Below, one piece after another: positions 1 to 8,279 of a DNA stretch of 13,497 nt. The notes beneath the pieces are model-generated. The model worked only from the letters and a program-made list of their open reading frames with translations, was not told the DNA's origin and did no database searches. Position 1 is the stretch's first letter; every line of letters starts with the position of its first letter. The DNA is from Paraclostridium ghonii. Lineage in GTDB: Bacteria > Bacillota > Clostridia > Peptostreptococcales > Peptostreptococcaceae. A program made the translations under genes and the position numbers. The DNA is taken from contig NZ_JAKEDR010000089.1 in the NCBI RefSeq assembly GCF_023653455.1, forward strand, positions 1-13,497. Direction: 5' to 3'.

Positions 1-15
1 ATAAAAGTGAGTTAG

Positions 16-90
16 TTATACTAAACATAATAAAAATTAATATAAACAAAAGTTTAATTATACTAAACATAATAAAAATTAATATAAACA
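16..90. repeat. 33-bp direct repeat, two copies, upstream of speA
   Basis: Positions 16-48 and 58-90 are identical over 33 bp, with a period of 42 bp. The repeat is AT-rich (it begins TTATACTAAACATAA). The stretch from 91 to about 170 is low-complexity A/T with no gene that I can support. The repeat lies upstream of the predicted speA promoter, so it is either a slippage-generated duplication in AT-rich DNA or an upstream regulatory or curved segment; nothing in the sequence decides between these. Confidence 0.8.
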
Positions 91-173
91 TAAAATTAAA
101 AATAATTATATAAACATTGAAATAACTAGATAATTAAAAAATAAATAAAAAATTAAAAAATTAAAAAAAGTAT

Positions 174-201
174 TTGCAAAATGGTTAAAAATTAATATAA
201 T
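174..201 (+). promoter_or_regulatory. Predicted sigma-A promoter of the polyamine operon
   Basis: A -35 box TTGCAA (174-179) and a perfect -10 box TATAAT (196-201) are separated by 16 bp. Transcription would begin near 208, leaving a leader of about 90 nt before the speA TTG codon. No riboswitch-like fold or leader hairpin was recognised in that leader. Confidence 0.65.
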
Positions 202-283
202 AAATATTGTGAGTTTAATAAAACTAAATTTTATGAATAGAAATAATAATCTTTGAAATGAAATTAATCTTTGTAAATAAAGA

Positions 284-290
284 AAGGAGG
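284..290 (+). promoter_or_regulatory. Shine-Dalgarno site that sets the speA start at TTG 297
   Basis: AAGGAGG at 284-290 is followed by a 6-nt spacer and TTG at 297-299. The upstream in-frame ATG at 258 has only AT-rich sequence before it and would place this strong site inside the coding region. This argues that translation starts at the TTG. Confidence 0.75.
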
Positions 291-296
291 AACAAT

Positions 297-1796
297 TTGA
301 AAGCTATAGGTAAAAATTTAGAAAGAGAATACGTAGATTTTTGCAAATTAAACCATAATAAGATACCACTGCTAAGTTCACTAAACGAATATTCAAAAAA
401 GGAGATAGCTTGTTTTGATGTGCCAGGACATGTAAGACATCAAGGTGTAGATATATTAAATGAGTATTATGGAGAAGAAATTATGAGGATGGATATAAAT
501 TCATCTCCATTAATGGATAATGTATCAAATCCAAATGGTATTATAAAAAATGCACAAAAACTTTTAGCTGATGCTTATAGCGCTGATGATGCTTTTTTTA
601 TAACAAATGGAACTACAGGAGCTATACATGCAATGATACTTAGCAATATAAATGCCAATGATAAATTGCTTCTTCCAAGAAATATACATAAGTCAGTTAT
701 AAATGCGCTTATATTAAGTGGAGGAGAACCGGTATTTATACAACCTGAGTTTGATGCAGACCTAGGTATAAGTCTTAATATCAGAGCACAAGACGTAAAA
801 GCTGCACTTGAAGTAAATAGTGGAATAAAAGCTTTGTTTTTACTTAACCCAACTTATTATGGAGCATGTAGCGATTTGAAAAAAATCATAGAAATATGCC
901 ATGAACATAATGTATTAGTTTTAGTAGATGAGGCACATGGAGCTCATTTTCCATTTCATAAAGATTTACCACCATCAAGCACAAAATTAGGTGCAGATAT
1001 GGCAGCGGTTAGTATACATAAAACAGGAGGAGCGTTAACTCAAGCTTCAGCATTACTTTTAAATAACAAAAACATAGAATCAAGTAAAGTTCTTCAATGT
1101 ATAAATATGTTGCAATCAACTTCAGCATCATATCTACTTATGAGTAGCATTGATGGAGCTAGATCAAACTTAGTTTTAAACGGTCAGGAACAATTATCAA
1201 AAGCTCTAAACCTTTCAAGGTATGCAAAAGCTAGATTAAATAAAATAAAAGGTATAAAAGTTGTATCTACAGAAAATTTAAATGACGAAGGTGTAAAGTT
1301 CATAGATGAGACAAAGCTTTGTATAAATGTTAGAGAACTTAACTTAACTGGACTTGAAGTTTATGATTTATTATACAAAGAGTTTGCAGTTCAAGCAGAA
1401 CTAGGAGATTTATATAATATATTAGCTTTAATATCTATAGGTACAGAAAAAGAAGATGTAGACAAATTAATAAATGCATTGGAAATTATATCGAGAATTT
1501 ATAAAAAACCAGAAAAAATAAAAGCTATAGATATAAAGCAAATAACCCCAATATTAAAGTTAAAACCAAGAGATGCTTTTTATAAAGAAAAGGAAATGGT
1601 TTTAATTGATAATTGTATTGGAAGAATTTCTGGAGAATCTATAATGGCTTATCCACCAGGTATTCCAATTGTAACTCCTGGAGAAATGATTACAAAAGAA
1701 ATTATAGATTATATAAAATTGTTAAAAGAAAATAATGCATACTTAAGTGATATGAAAGATAAAAATTTAAACTATATATTAGTTATAAAAAATTAA
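297..1796 (+). CDS. speA: Arginine decarboxylase, PLP-dependent (Orn/Lys/Arg decarboxylase family)
   Basis: This cytoplasmic fold-type-I PLP enzyme is expected to convert arginine to agmatine, the first step of polyamine synthesis. From TTG 297 it is 499 aa, close to the roughly 490 aa of the short Bacillus SpeA type. Visible motifs are the N-terminal PGH (residues 43-45), the DEAHGAH segment whose Asp211 should bind the PLP ring nitrogen, and SIHKTGG with the Schiff-base Lys242 followed by LTQAS. The C-terminal domain carries [16 protein letters not shown] and is complete. Family members can act on lysine or ornithine. Arginine is inferred because agmatinase (speB) and spermidine synthase lie in the same operon. 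The gene ends 31 nt before speD. An in-frame ATG at 258 would add 13 residues but lacks a ribosome binding site. Confidence 0.9.
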   Translation: MKAIGKNLEREYVDFCKLNHNKIPLLSSLNEYSKKEIACFDVPGHVRHQGVDILNEYYGEEIMRMDINSSPLMDNVSNPNGIIKNAQKLLADAYSADDAFFITNGTTGAIHAMILSNINANDKLLLPRNIHKSVINALILSGGEPVFIQPEFDADLGISLNIRAQDVKAALEVNSGIKALFLLNPTYYGACSDLKKIIEICHEHNVLVLVDEAHGAHFPFHKDLPPSSTKLGADMAAVSIHKTGGALTQASALLLNNKNIESSKVLQCINMLQSTSASYLLMSSIDGARSNLVLNGQEQLSKALNLSRYAKARLNKIKGIKVVSTENLNDEGVKFIDETKLCINVRELNLTGLEVYDLLYKEFAVQAELGDLYNILALISIGTEKEDVDKLINALEIISRIYKKPEKIKAIDIKQITPILKLKPRDAFYKEKEMVLIDNCIGRISGESIMAYPPGIPIVTPGEMITKEIIDYIKLLKENNAYLSDMKDKNLNYILVIKN

Positions 1797-1827
1797 ATTA
1801 AAAAACTTAATAAGGAGAGTGACAAAT

Positions 1828-2253
1828 ATGAAATTTGAAACTTTGGGAAGACATATATTAGTTGAGTACTATAACTGTGATGAAGATATACTTAGAGATC
1901 CAAAACTTATAGAAAAATATATGAATGATTCGGCACTAAATGCAAAGGCAACTATAGTTGATTCAGTATTTCACCACTTTAACCCATGGGGAGTATCAGG
2001 AGCTGTAATAATAGCAGAATCTCACTTAACGATACATACATGGCCAGAGTATGGATATGCATCAGCAGATTTCTTTACTTGTGGAGACATAGATCCTTGG
2101 AAAAGTTTTGAAATGCTAGAAGAGTTATTAAAAGCTGAAAGAAGTGAATCGACAGAAATACCTAGAGGGTTAACATCAAAGATACAAAAATTTGCAAAAA
2201 AAGATTTAGGCAATATTACTCATAAGCCACAAGACGAACAAGAAGCTATATAA
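1828..2253 (+). CDS. speD: S-adenosylmethionine decarboxylase proenzyme (prokaryotic class 1B)
   Basis: The protein (also called SpeH in Bacillus) decarboxylates SAM to give the aminopropyl donor for spermidine. It is a pyruvoyl enzyme made by self-cleavage. In this 141-aa protein the cleavage site is Glu64-Ser65 within [12 protein letters not shown]. Ser65 should become the pyruvoyl group, with His70 and Cys85 (FFTCG) as the conserved processing and catalytic residues. This spacing matches the Thermotoga-type enzyme with a two-residue shift. The start is ATG 1828, 10 nt after AAGGAG (1812-1817). A GTG at 1819 in the same frame is almost on top of that site and is unlikely. It follows speA closely, and a 162-nt low-complexity gap separates it from speE. 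Confidence 0.93.
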   Translation: MKFETLGRHILVEYYNCDEDILRDPKLIEKYMNDSALNAKATIVDSVFHHFNPWGVSGAVIIAESHLTIHTWPEYGYASADFFTCGDIDPWKSFEMLEELLKAERSESTEIPRGLTSKIQKFAKKDLGNITHKPQDEQEAI

Positions 2254-2415
2254 ACAATAATCACCTAAATAAATATAAAAATAAAAAATTAAATTCGAAA
2301 TAAATTATAACATATAAATAAAAAATGGTCAAAAAACTGACAATTAAAATAAATAAAAATAAAAATAAATAAAAATAAAATATAAAATTAAATTCAAAAT
2401 TCGGAGGTCTAATTT
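2254..2415. other. AT-rich low-complexity gap between speD and speE
   Basis: This 162-nt gap is far longer than the others in the operon. It is built largely of AAATAAAAAT-like units (densest at about 2341-2385) and contains two similar ATTAAATTC words near 2290 and 2390. I see no stable hairpin and no convincing promoter or ORF. The speE Shine-Dalgarno site GGAGGT (2403-2408) lies at its end, 7 nt before the ATG. Confidence 0.6.
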
Positions 2416-3267
2416 ATGGAACTTTGGTATACAGAAGAATGGACAGATAATGTTCGTTTCTCAATAAAAGTAGATAAGCACTTATTTAGCGATCAATCAG
2501 ATTTTCAAAGAGTGGATGTATTTGAAAGTAAGGAATTTGGAAAGTTTTTAACTCTAGATGGACTTATGATGGTGAATTACAAAGATGAATTCATATACCA
2601 CGATATGATAGTTCATGTTCCTATGGCAACTAATATGAACATAAAAAATGTGTTAGTTATAGGTGGAGGAGATGGAGGAACTGTAAGAGAATTAACTCGA
2701 TACCCTCAAATAGAAAAGATTGATATGGTTGAAATAGATAAAATGGTAGTTGATGCATCAAGAGAGCATATAGATATATGTGCTTGCAAATTAGATGATT
2801 CTAGAGTTAACTTATACTTTGAAGACGGAGTTGCTTTTGTTAAGAACTCTAAAGATAAGGCATATGATTTAATAATCGTAGATTCAACTGACCCTATAGG
2901 ACCAGGAGAAGGATTATTTTCTATAGATTTCTATAAGGATTGTTATAGAGTATTAAGTGACGAAGGAATACTTGTAAATCAAAATGAAAGTCCATACTTT
3001 GATTTTAATGCTAAAGAAATGAAAAGAGCTAATGAAAAAATAACTAACTTATTCCCTATAGCTAAGGTTTACCAAGCTCACATACCTACTTATCCATCAG
3101 GGCATTGGTTATTTGGATTTGCATCTAAAAAATATGATCCAATAAAAGACCAAAACAAAGAAGCTTGGCAAAAATTAAATTTAAAGACTAAATACTACAA
3201 CAGCAATATACATACTGGGGCATTTATGTTACCTCAATATGTAGTGGAGATGTTAAATGAAAAATAA
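2416..3267 (+). CDS. speE: Spermidine synthase (putrescine aminopropyltransferase)
   Basis: This cytoplasmic enzyme transfers the aminopropyl group of decarboxylated SAM to putrescine, giving spermidine and methylthioadenosine. The 283-aa length is normal for a bacterial SpeE. It has a short N-terminal beta domain (WYTEEWTDNVRFS) and a Rossmann methyltransferase-like fold. GGGDGG at residues 83-88 binds the nucleotide moiety, and Glu106 in VEID is the usual ribose-binding acid. DSTDPIGPGEG (156-166) supplies the catalytic Asp156 and the amine-binding Asp159. The YPSGHW segment near the C-terminus is the usual substrate-pocket strand. The start ATG has GGAGGT 7 nt upstream. Its last codons overlap speB by 11 nt, which suggests translational coupling. 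Confidence 0.94.
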   Translation: MELWYTEEWTDNVRFSIKVDKHLFSDQSDFQRVDVFESKEFGKFLTLDGLMMVNYKDEFIYHDMIVHVPMATNMNIKNVLVIGGGDGGTVRELTRYPQIEKIDMVEIDKMVVDASREHIDICACKLDDSRVNLYFEDGVAFVKNSKDKAYDLIIVDSTDPIGPGEGLFSIDFYKDCYRVLSDEGILVNQNESPYFDFNAKEMKRANEKITNLFPIAKVYQAHIPTYPSGHWLFGFASKKYDPIKDQNKEAWQKLNLKTKYYNSNIHTGAFMLPQYVVEMLNEK

Positions 3268-4135
3268 ATTTTACAACACACCAACTTTTATGAGTATGGA
3301 TGATTCTTATGAAGAAAGTAAATTAGTTGTATTTGGAGCAGGATTTGATGGAACTACTTCAAATAGACCGGGAACTAGATTTGCATCATCTTCAATGAGA
3401 CCAGAGTTTTATGGATTAGAAACTTATAGTCCTATACTTAACTTAGATATGGATGATTATAAAATTTGTGATATTGGAGATTTAGAACTTAGCATAGGAA
3501 ATACAGATATAGTTTTAAATGAAATATATGAAGGTACAAAATGTATTATAAAAGATAACAAAGTACCTTTTATGATAGGTGGAGAACATTTAGTTACACT
3601 GCCTGCATTTAAAGCAGTACATGAAAAATACAATGATTTATATGTGCTTCATTTTGATGCGCATACAGATTTAAGAGACGAGTATAATAATAATAAAAAT
3701 TCACATGCAACAGTTATAAAACGTATATGGGATATTATTGGAGATAATAAAATATTTCAATTTGGTATAAGATCTGGAACTAAAGAAGAATTTGAGTTTG
3801 CACTAAAGCATAATCACACATATATGGAAACTCATACAATAAATACTTTTGAAGAAATAGTCAATAAATTAGAAAGTAAAAATGTGTATTTAACTATTGA
3901 TTTAGATGTTTTAGATCCATCTATTTTCCCTGGGACTGGAACTCCAGAGCCTGGAGGGGTAACTTATAAAGAGTTTGAAAATGTATTTAAGATACTTAAA
4001 AATTCAAATATAAATTTAGTTGGATTAGATATTGTAGAACTTAGTCCGGATTATGATAATACTAATGTTTCGACAGTTACAGCATGTAAAATATTAAGAG
4101 AATTAGCACTTGTAGTGAGCGATAAAATAAAATAA
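3257..4135 (+). CDS. speB: Agmatinase (ureohydrolase family)
   Basis: The product is expected to hydrolyse agmatine to putrescine and urea using a two-manganese centre. Signature segments of the arginase/agmatinase family are all present in its 292 aa. They are GGEH (His111), HFDAHTDLRD (Asp134, His136, Asp138), SHAT (His150) and TIDLDVLDPS (Asp215, Asp217), followed by GTGTPEPGG typical of agmatinases, and ELSPDYD. Its start overlaps the end of speE by 11 nt, with a GTGGAG site inside the speE coding sequence. metK starts 22 nt after its stop. Sequence alone cannot exclude another guanidino substrate, but the speA-speD-speE context makes agmatine by far the most likely. Confidence 0.91.
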   Translation: MKNKFYNTPTFMSMDDSYEESKLVVFGAGFDGTTSNRPGTRFASSSMRPEFYGLETYSPILNLDMDDYKICDIGDLELSIGNTDIVLNEIYEGTKCIIKDNKVPFMIGGEHLVTLPAFKAVHEKYNDLYVLHFDAHTDLRDEYNNNKNSHATVIKRIWDIIGDNKIFQFGIRSGTKEEFEFALKHNHTYMETHTINTFEEIVNKLESKNVYLTIDLDVLDPSIFPGTGTPEPGGVTYKEFENVFKILKNSNINLVGLDIVELSPDYDNTNVSTVTACKILRELALVVSDKIK

Positions 4136-4157
4136 GTAAATTTAGGAGGAAAATTAA

Positions 4158-5348
4158 ATGTCAAGACATTTATTTACATCAGAGTCAGTTACAGAAGGGC
4201 ATCCAGATAAAATATGTGATCAAATATCAGATTCTATATTAGATGCACTTTTAACAAAAGACCCACAAGCTAGAGTTGCTTGTGAAACAACAGTTACAAC
4301 AGGTTTAGTACTAGTTGCGGGAGAAATAAGTACGAATACTTATGTTGATATTCCTAAATTAGTTAGAGAAACAGTAAAAGAAATAGGTTATACTAGAGCT
4401 AAATTTGGATTTGATGGAGATACTTGTGCAGTTATAACTTCTATAGATGAGCAATCAGGAGATATTGCTATGGGAGTTGATGAAGCTTTAGAAAATAGAA
4501 GTGGAGAACTAACTGAAGATGAAATAGAAAAAATAGGGGCTGGAGATCAAGGTATAATGTTTGGTTTTGCATGTAATGAAACAGAGGAATTAATGCCTCT
4601 TCCAATATCTCTTGCTCATAAATTATCAAAAAGATTAACAGAAGTTAGAAAAAGTGGAGAATTAGAATACTTAAGACCAGATGGAAAAACTCAAGTTACT
4701 GTTGAATATGACGGGAATAAAGCAGTTAGAGTTCATACAGTACTAATATCTACTCAACATAGCGAAGATGTAGATAACGAAACTATAAGAAGAGATTTAA
4801 TAGAAAAAGTTATAAAATTTGTTATACCAGAAGCTCTTTTAGATGAAGAAACTAAGATATATATAAATCCAACAGGAAGATTCGTTATAGGTGGACCTCA
4901 AGGAGATACAGGTCTTACTGGAAGAAAGATAATAATAGATACTTACGGTGGATACTCAAGACATGGAGGAGGAGCTTTCTCAGGAAAAGATCCTACAAAA
5001 GTTGATAGATCTGCTGCATACGCTGCAAGATATGTTGCTAAAAATATAGTAGCTGCAGGACTTGCAGATAAATGTGAAATAGAATTAGCTTATGCTATAG
5101 GTGTTGCTAGGCCACTATCTGTATTTATAGATACATTTGGAACTGGAAAAGTTAGTGAAGAAATACTTGTTGATTTAGTTAACAAAAACTTTGACTTAAG
5201 ACCAGGAGCAATAATAAGAGACTTAGACTTAAGAAAGCCAATGTATAAAAATGTTGCAGCTTATGGACATTTTGGTAGAACTGATTTAGATTTACCATGG
5301 GAAAGAACTGATAAAGCTAAACCTTTAAGAGAACAAGCAAATATATAG
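4158..5348 (+). CDS. metK: S-adenosylmethionine synthetase (methionine adenosyltransferase)
   Basis: The enzyme makes SAM from methionine and ATP in the cytoplasm. The 396-aa length is standard and all family signatures are intact. These are GHPDK near the N-terminus (residues 14-18), the GAGDQG hexapeptide (127-132), and the P-loop-like [16 protein letters not shown] (270-285). The start is ATG after AGGAGG with good spacing. The gene follows speB by only 22 nt with no promoter or S-box/SAM riboswitch between them, so it is probably expressed as the last gene of the polyamine operon. There it would feed SAM to SpeD. A long hairpin directly after the stop (5360-5439) closes the unit. Whether the organism has a second metK cannot be told from this window. 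Confidence 0.95.
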   Translation: MSRHLFTSESVTEGHPDKICDQISDSILDALLTKDPQARVACETTVTTGLVLVAGEISTNTYVDIPKLVRETVKEIGYTRAKFGFDGDTCAVITSIDEQSGDIAMGVDEALENRSGELTEDEIEKIGAGDQGIMFGFACNETEELMPLPISLAHKLSKRLTEVRKSGELEYLRPDGKTQVTVEYDGNKAVRVHTVLISTQHSEDVDNETIRRDLIEKVIKFVIPEALLDEETKIYINPTGRFVIGGPQGDTGLTGRKIIIDTYGGYSRHGGGAFSGKDPTKVDRSAAYAARYVAKNIVAAGLADKCEIELAYAIGVARPLSVFIDTFGTGKVSEEILVDLVNKNFDLRPGAIIRDLDLRKPMYKNVAAYGHFGRTDLDLPWERTDKAKPLREQANI

Positions 5349-5359
5349 TTAAAAGGATA

Positions 5360-5439
5360 AAAAGGACTAAATATAACATTACTACGTTAAATCATAACAT
5401 GTGGTTTTAACGCTTGATAAAGTTATATTTAGTCCTTTT
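5360..5439 (+). terminator. Long two-level hairpin after metK, probable terminator
   Basis: A perfect 18-bp outer stem (5360-5377 with 5422-5439) encloses a perfect 7-bp inner stem (5385-5391 with 5406-5412). A T-rich tail follows (CTCATTTTTAT). It lies 11 nt after the metK stop, so termination of the speA-metK operon is the likely role. The layout, and the segment GTGGTTTTAACGCTTGATAA, resemble the three repeated elements at 6661, 8280 and 10700, so it may be a diverged member of that family. Confidence 0.75.
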
Positions 5440-5464
5440 CTCATTTTTATTTTAAAATTAACAC

Positions 5465-5493
5465 TTGTAATACGAGGTATTATGAATTAATAT
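5465..5493 (+). promoter_or_regulatory. Candidate promoter for the padR-HAAS operon
   Basis: TTGTAA (5465-5470) and TAATAT (5488-5493) are 17 bp apart. Both boxes are one or two bases off consensus. They lie after the metK terminator and about 50 nt before the padR start, as expected for an independent transcription unit. Confidence 0.45.
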
Positions 5494-5513
5494 ATTTATG
5501 TAACTACATCGTA
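5471..5513. promoter_or_regulatory. Candidate PadR operator: nested inverted repeats
   Basis: TACGAGGTA (5471-5479) and TACATCGTA (5505-5513) form an imperfect inverted repeat (8 of 9 positions) that brackets the candidate -10 box. Inside it lies ATGTAACTACAT (5498-5509) with ATGT/ACAT arms. PadR-family proteins are known to bind ATGT...ACAT dyads, often with a longer spacer than seen here. Autoregulation is therefore inferred, not shown. Confidence 0.4.
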
Positions 5514-5545
5514 AAGTGAGGTAGTCTATGAACGGAGGTGAATTT

Positions 5546-5875
5546 ATGGAGTTAAATAAAGAAGTTTTAAAAGGGCATATAGATACATTAATTTTATCTA
5601 TTTTAGATGAAAAAGATTCTTATGGCTATGAAATAGCCAAAATTGTTAGGGATAAAACTACATTTGAATTAAAAGATGGGACTATGTACGTGTCTCTTAA
5701 AAGATTAGAATCAAAAGGTTTAATAAAATCTTACTGGGGAAATGAACAAGGGGCAGGAAGTAGAAGAAAGTATTATAACATAACGAATGAAGGAAGAAAT
5801 GCTTTAGATATAAAAATACAAGAATGGAACTTTGTTCAAAATATAATGAATCAATTTTTAAAGGGGAGAAAATAG
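5546..5875 (+). CDS. PadR-family transcriptional regulator
   Basis: This is a 109-aa winged-helix DNA-binding protein of the PadR type. The pattern is clear: LILSILDEKDSYGYEI near the N-terminus, DGTMYVSLKRLESKGLI as the recognition-helix region, then SRRKYYNIT and GRNAL forming the wing and the start of the last helix. That last helix is short, as in the compact PadR subgroup. The start chosen is ATG 5546, 5 nt after GGAGGTG (5534-5540); the in-frame ATG at 5528 precedes that site and is unlikely. The next gene starts 3 nt after its stop. PadR proteins of this kind usually repress their own operon and a membrane protein encoded beside them. The signal or ligand is unknown. Confidence 0.88.
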   Translation: MELNKEVLKGHIDTLILSILDEKDSYGYEIAKIVRDKTTFELKDGTMYVSLKRLESKGLIKSYWGNEQGAGSRRKYYNITNEGRNALDIKIQEWNFVQNIMNQFLKGRK

Positions 5876-5878
5876 TAT

Positions 5879-6634
5879 ATGAAAATTATTGATGAGTATT
5901 TAATATCATTATATAAAAATGATAAAAGTAAGGAAGTAAAAGAGTTAAAAGAAGAGTTAAGGGAACATTTGATTACATCAAGTGAAGATTTTATTTCTCA
6001 AGGCTATAGTAAGGAAGATGCACAAAATGAAGCTATAAAACAATTTGATGGTGGAACTGAAATGTTAAAAGACTTACATAAATCGCTTAAAGAGAGTAAA
6101 GCTTTCAATGAAAAGTTAAATAAAAGAATGATAAATATATTTAAAAATACAGCTATATTGTCTTTGATTTTAGGATTAACAACTATGTTATTTAGCGAAA
6201 AAATGAGGAATAATATTAGCTTTATAGAAGAAAATTTAGCTGGTGAACTAAAATATATAGAAATAAAAAAAGATTTATATAACCCAAAAGTATATGAGGA
6301 AGGACTAAAAGATCTACTTAAAACTAAAGAATTCAAGTATGTAAAATATTTAAACATATATACAAATCCAGGTGAGAAATCTATATATAGATATACAGAT
6401 AAAGATAATCAAACGAATAAACTTACTAGGAGAGGTTGGAATTCTGTAGGGTTTACTTCGAAAGCAAAAAGTGTAGGATTTGACGTTGGAATAGATTACA
6501 GGCCTATATTAACAAGTTCCATTATTTTTGGATGTTCATTTTGTATAGGAATAGCTTCTTTTATTATTTATATAGCATTACTAATAAGATTTAAACTTAG
6601 ATTTAGAAAAAAACTAATATACAGAGAAGCTTAA
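5879..6634 (+). CDS. Membrane protein with N-terminal HAAS-like domain, partner of PadR
   Basis: This 251-aa protein has an N-terminal cytoplasmic helical segment of about 60 residues. It contains YLISLYKNDKSKEVKELKEELREHL and then GYSKEDAQNEAIKQFDGG, the pattern of the HAAS/permease-prefix domain often encoded next to PadR regulators. One membrane segment lies at about residues 89-106 and a second at about 212-237. Between them are roughly 105 residues predicted to be outside the membrane, with no motif I recognise. The tail is short and basic. The start ATG follows AAGGGGAG (5861-5868), and the gene is clearly co-transcribed with padR. A role in signalling to, or sequestering, the regulator is inferred from the gene pairing in this family. 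It is not a transporter by sequence. Confidence 0.75.
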   Translation: MKIIDEYLISLYKNDKSKEVKELKEELREHLITSSEDFISQGYSKEDAQNEAIKQFDGGTEMLKDLHKSLKESKAFNEKLNKRMINIFKNTAILSLILGLTTMLFSEKMRNNISFIEENLAGELKYIEIKKDLYNPKVYEEGLKDLLKTKEFKYVKYLNIYTNPGEKSIYRYTDKDNQTNKLTRRGWNSVGFTSKAKSVGFDVGIDYRPILTSSIIFGCSFCIGIASFIIYIALLIRFKLRFRKKLIYREA

Positions 6635-6660
6635 AATATTAAATCTCATACTGGGGTGTA

Positions 6661-6746
6661 GAAGTAGTTGTATATAACACATTCCTCCACTAAAGCCTAA
6701 AAAGAGCGGCTTTAACGTTTCGTCATGTGTTATATACAACTACTTC
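6661..6746 (+). repeat. Stem-loop repeat element, copy E1 (also terminator-like)
   Basis: A perfect 22-bp outer stem (6661-6682 with 6725-6746) encloses a core with a 7-bp inner stem (TAAAGCC 6691-6697 with GGCTTTA 6708-6714) and a 10-nt loop. The 33-nt core at 6688-6720 recurs almost unchanged at 8296-8328 and 10722-10754. It lies 26 nt after the HAAS gene. The sequence that follows is only mildly T-rich (GATTTTAAAAAATATTTTC), so termination is possible but it is not a textbook terminator. Confidence 0.85.
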
Positions 6747-6840
6747 GATTTTAAAAAATATTTTCATATTATATTTTATTGGGGTTTATATATTATTTGA
6801 TATTTAGGTATTTAAGATAAGGGAAGGGACACAATATTTT

Positions 6841-8259
6841 ATGAATAAAAAATTAATATGTACAATTATAGGGGTAGCTACAATATTAATAGCTGGATGT
6901 ACATCTATTAAAACTACAGATGTAAATATATTAGCAACTACAGATTTACATGGAGTGCTTCCAAATGAATTAAGTGAGTATGTAGCAAATGAAAAAAAGA
7001 AAGATAAAAATATTACTTTAGTAGATGCAGGGGATTTTTATGATAGTGAATTTGGGGTATCTGGAGATATGTTGAAATTCAGGGATCAAGTATATGAAGA
7101 TTATAAAAATAACAATATACAATATAGAGAAGTACCATTAGCAAAAGAAATGAAAGATATTGGATATGATACTGTAACTCTTGGGAATCATGAGTTTGTA
7201 GGAAATAAGCAACTATTAGATAATATGATAACTAGCTTTGAAAATCAGGGAATAAGTGTTTTATCAGCAAATACATATAAGAAAGATGGAGATAGTTATA
7301 TAAAACCTTATGTCATAAAGGAAATAGAAACTCCACAAGGGACTGTAAAAGTAGGCATACTTGGTCTTACTATAAAAGAAGTTGGCTAAAGTAAAAAGTG
7401 GGATGGAGAGAAATTAGTAAAAGTAGATTCTTTAGAGCTTAAAGATAAAGAAGGATATAATGGAGAACTTTATATGAACGATTTAGTAGAAGATGCTAAA
7501 AAGTGGGTTAAAGTTATGAAAGAAAAAGATAAAGCTGATGTTGTAGTAGCTGTTGCTCATACGGGGGAAAAACCTAAAAAGCCAAGAAATCCAGGCAATA
7601 GAATACAAGATTTAGCTACACAAGTTGATGGTATAGATGCAATTGTTGCAGGGCATAATCATGATCAAATTAAACAACATGATTATAAAAATAAGTCAGG
7701 TGAAAATGTTATAGTAACAGAACCTGGCAAGCATGGAGAATGTATTTCAAAAATAAATTTAAAGTTAGAAAAGAATAAAGATAAATGGGAAGTTATAAAT
7801 AAGTCTAGTGATATAGTTCAATTTGAAAAAAGCAAAAAAGCTTTAAGTCAAATGTGTGATAATATAGGAAAGTTTGGAGGTCCTATATTTGAACAAGAAG
7901 GTAAGTTAGGTGAAAAAATAAGTTTTGGCAAAATACTTAAGTTTAAATGGAATAAATTATATGTATTTAGTCCAAAAACATCAAGAGAAAAAATTTATAA
8001 TACAGTAGGATATAAGTTCTTAAATATTGCTGAAAGTGATGAACCACAGTTGGTATTTATGAATGGAAATGAAGTTGTTTTATACTTGAGTGGAAATGAA
8101 AAAGGGGATCCATATAGCTTTGATTTTAAAGAATCAGATTTTAAAGATGGTGTTTTAACTATTAGATCTGATAAGAATGATTGTTTTAGAATAGAAAAAG
8201 GAAAAAATAATCCAATAACTAATATGGTGGGTACTAAGTTATGTTATGTATCCAATTAA
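6841..8259 (+). pseudogene. Metallophosphoesterase lipoprotein, copy 1, interrupted by an in-frame stop
   Basis: This reading frame is equivalent to the intact copy at 9267 but carries TAA at 7387-7389 (codon 183), where that copy has GAA. It is a single-base change and the frame is otherwise open to 8259. The first part (182 codons) has a lipoprotein signal with Cys20 in IAGC and the phosphoesterase motifs TTDLHG, DAGD and GNHEF. The second part has AHTGE, GHNHD and the C-terminal domain. Metal ligands are thus split between the two halves, so neither fragment should be active alone. An ATG at 7474 lies 8 nt after GGAG (7462-7465) and could restart translation to give a 261-aa piece without a signal peptide. 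Lack of further decay suggests a recent mutation; readthrough or a sequencing error are alternatives. Confidence 0.8.
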
Positions 8260-8279
8260 TATATGGGGTTTGGAGTTTT

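Noticed and set aside
258..296. Upstream in-frame ATG as the speA start
   Set aside because: No ribosome binding site precedes it, and the strong AAGGAGG at 284-290 would lie inside the coding region; TTG 297 is better.
1819..1827. GTG at 1819 as the speD start
   Set aside because: It is 1 nt from AAGGAG, too close for initiation; ATG 1828 has usable spacing and matches the family N-terminus.
4136..4157. SAM riboswitch before metK
   Set aside because: The gap is only 22 nt and holds just a ribosome binding site.
6004..6357. 117-codon open frame on the minus strand
   Set aside because: It is a shadow of the HAAS-like membrane protein gene, with no ribosome binding site and an implausible composition.
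7474..8259. A separate 261-aa phosphoesterase gene
   Set aside because: It is in frame with the upstream half and aligns to the interior of the intact paralogues. It lacks the first metal-binding motifs and a signal peptide, so it is the 3' part of a broken gene.
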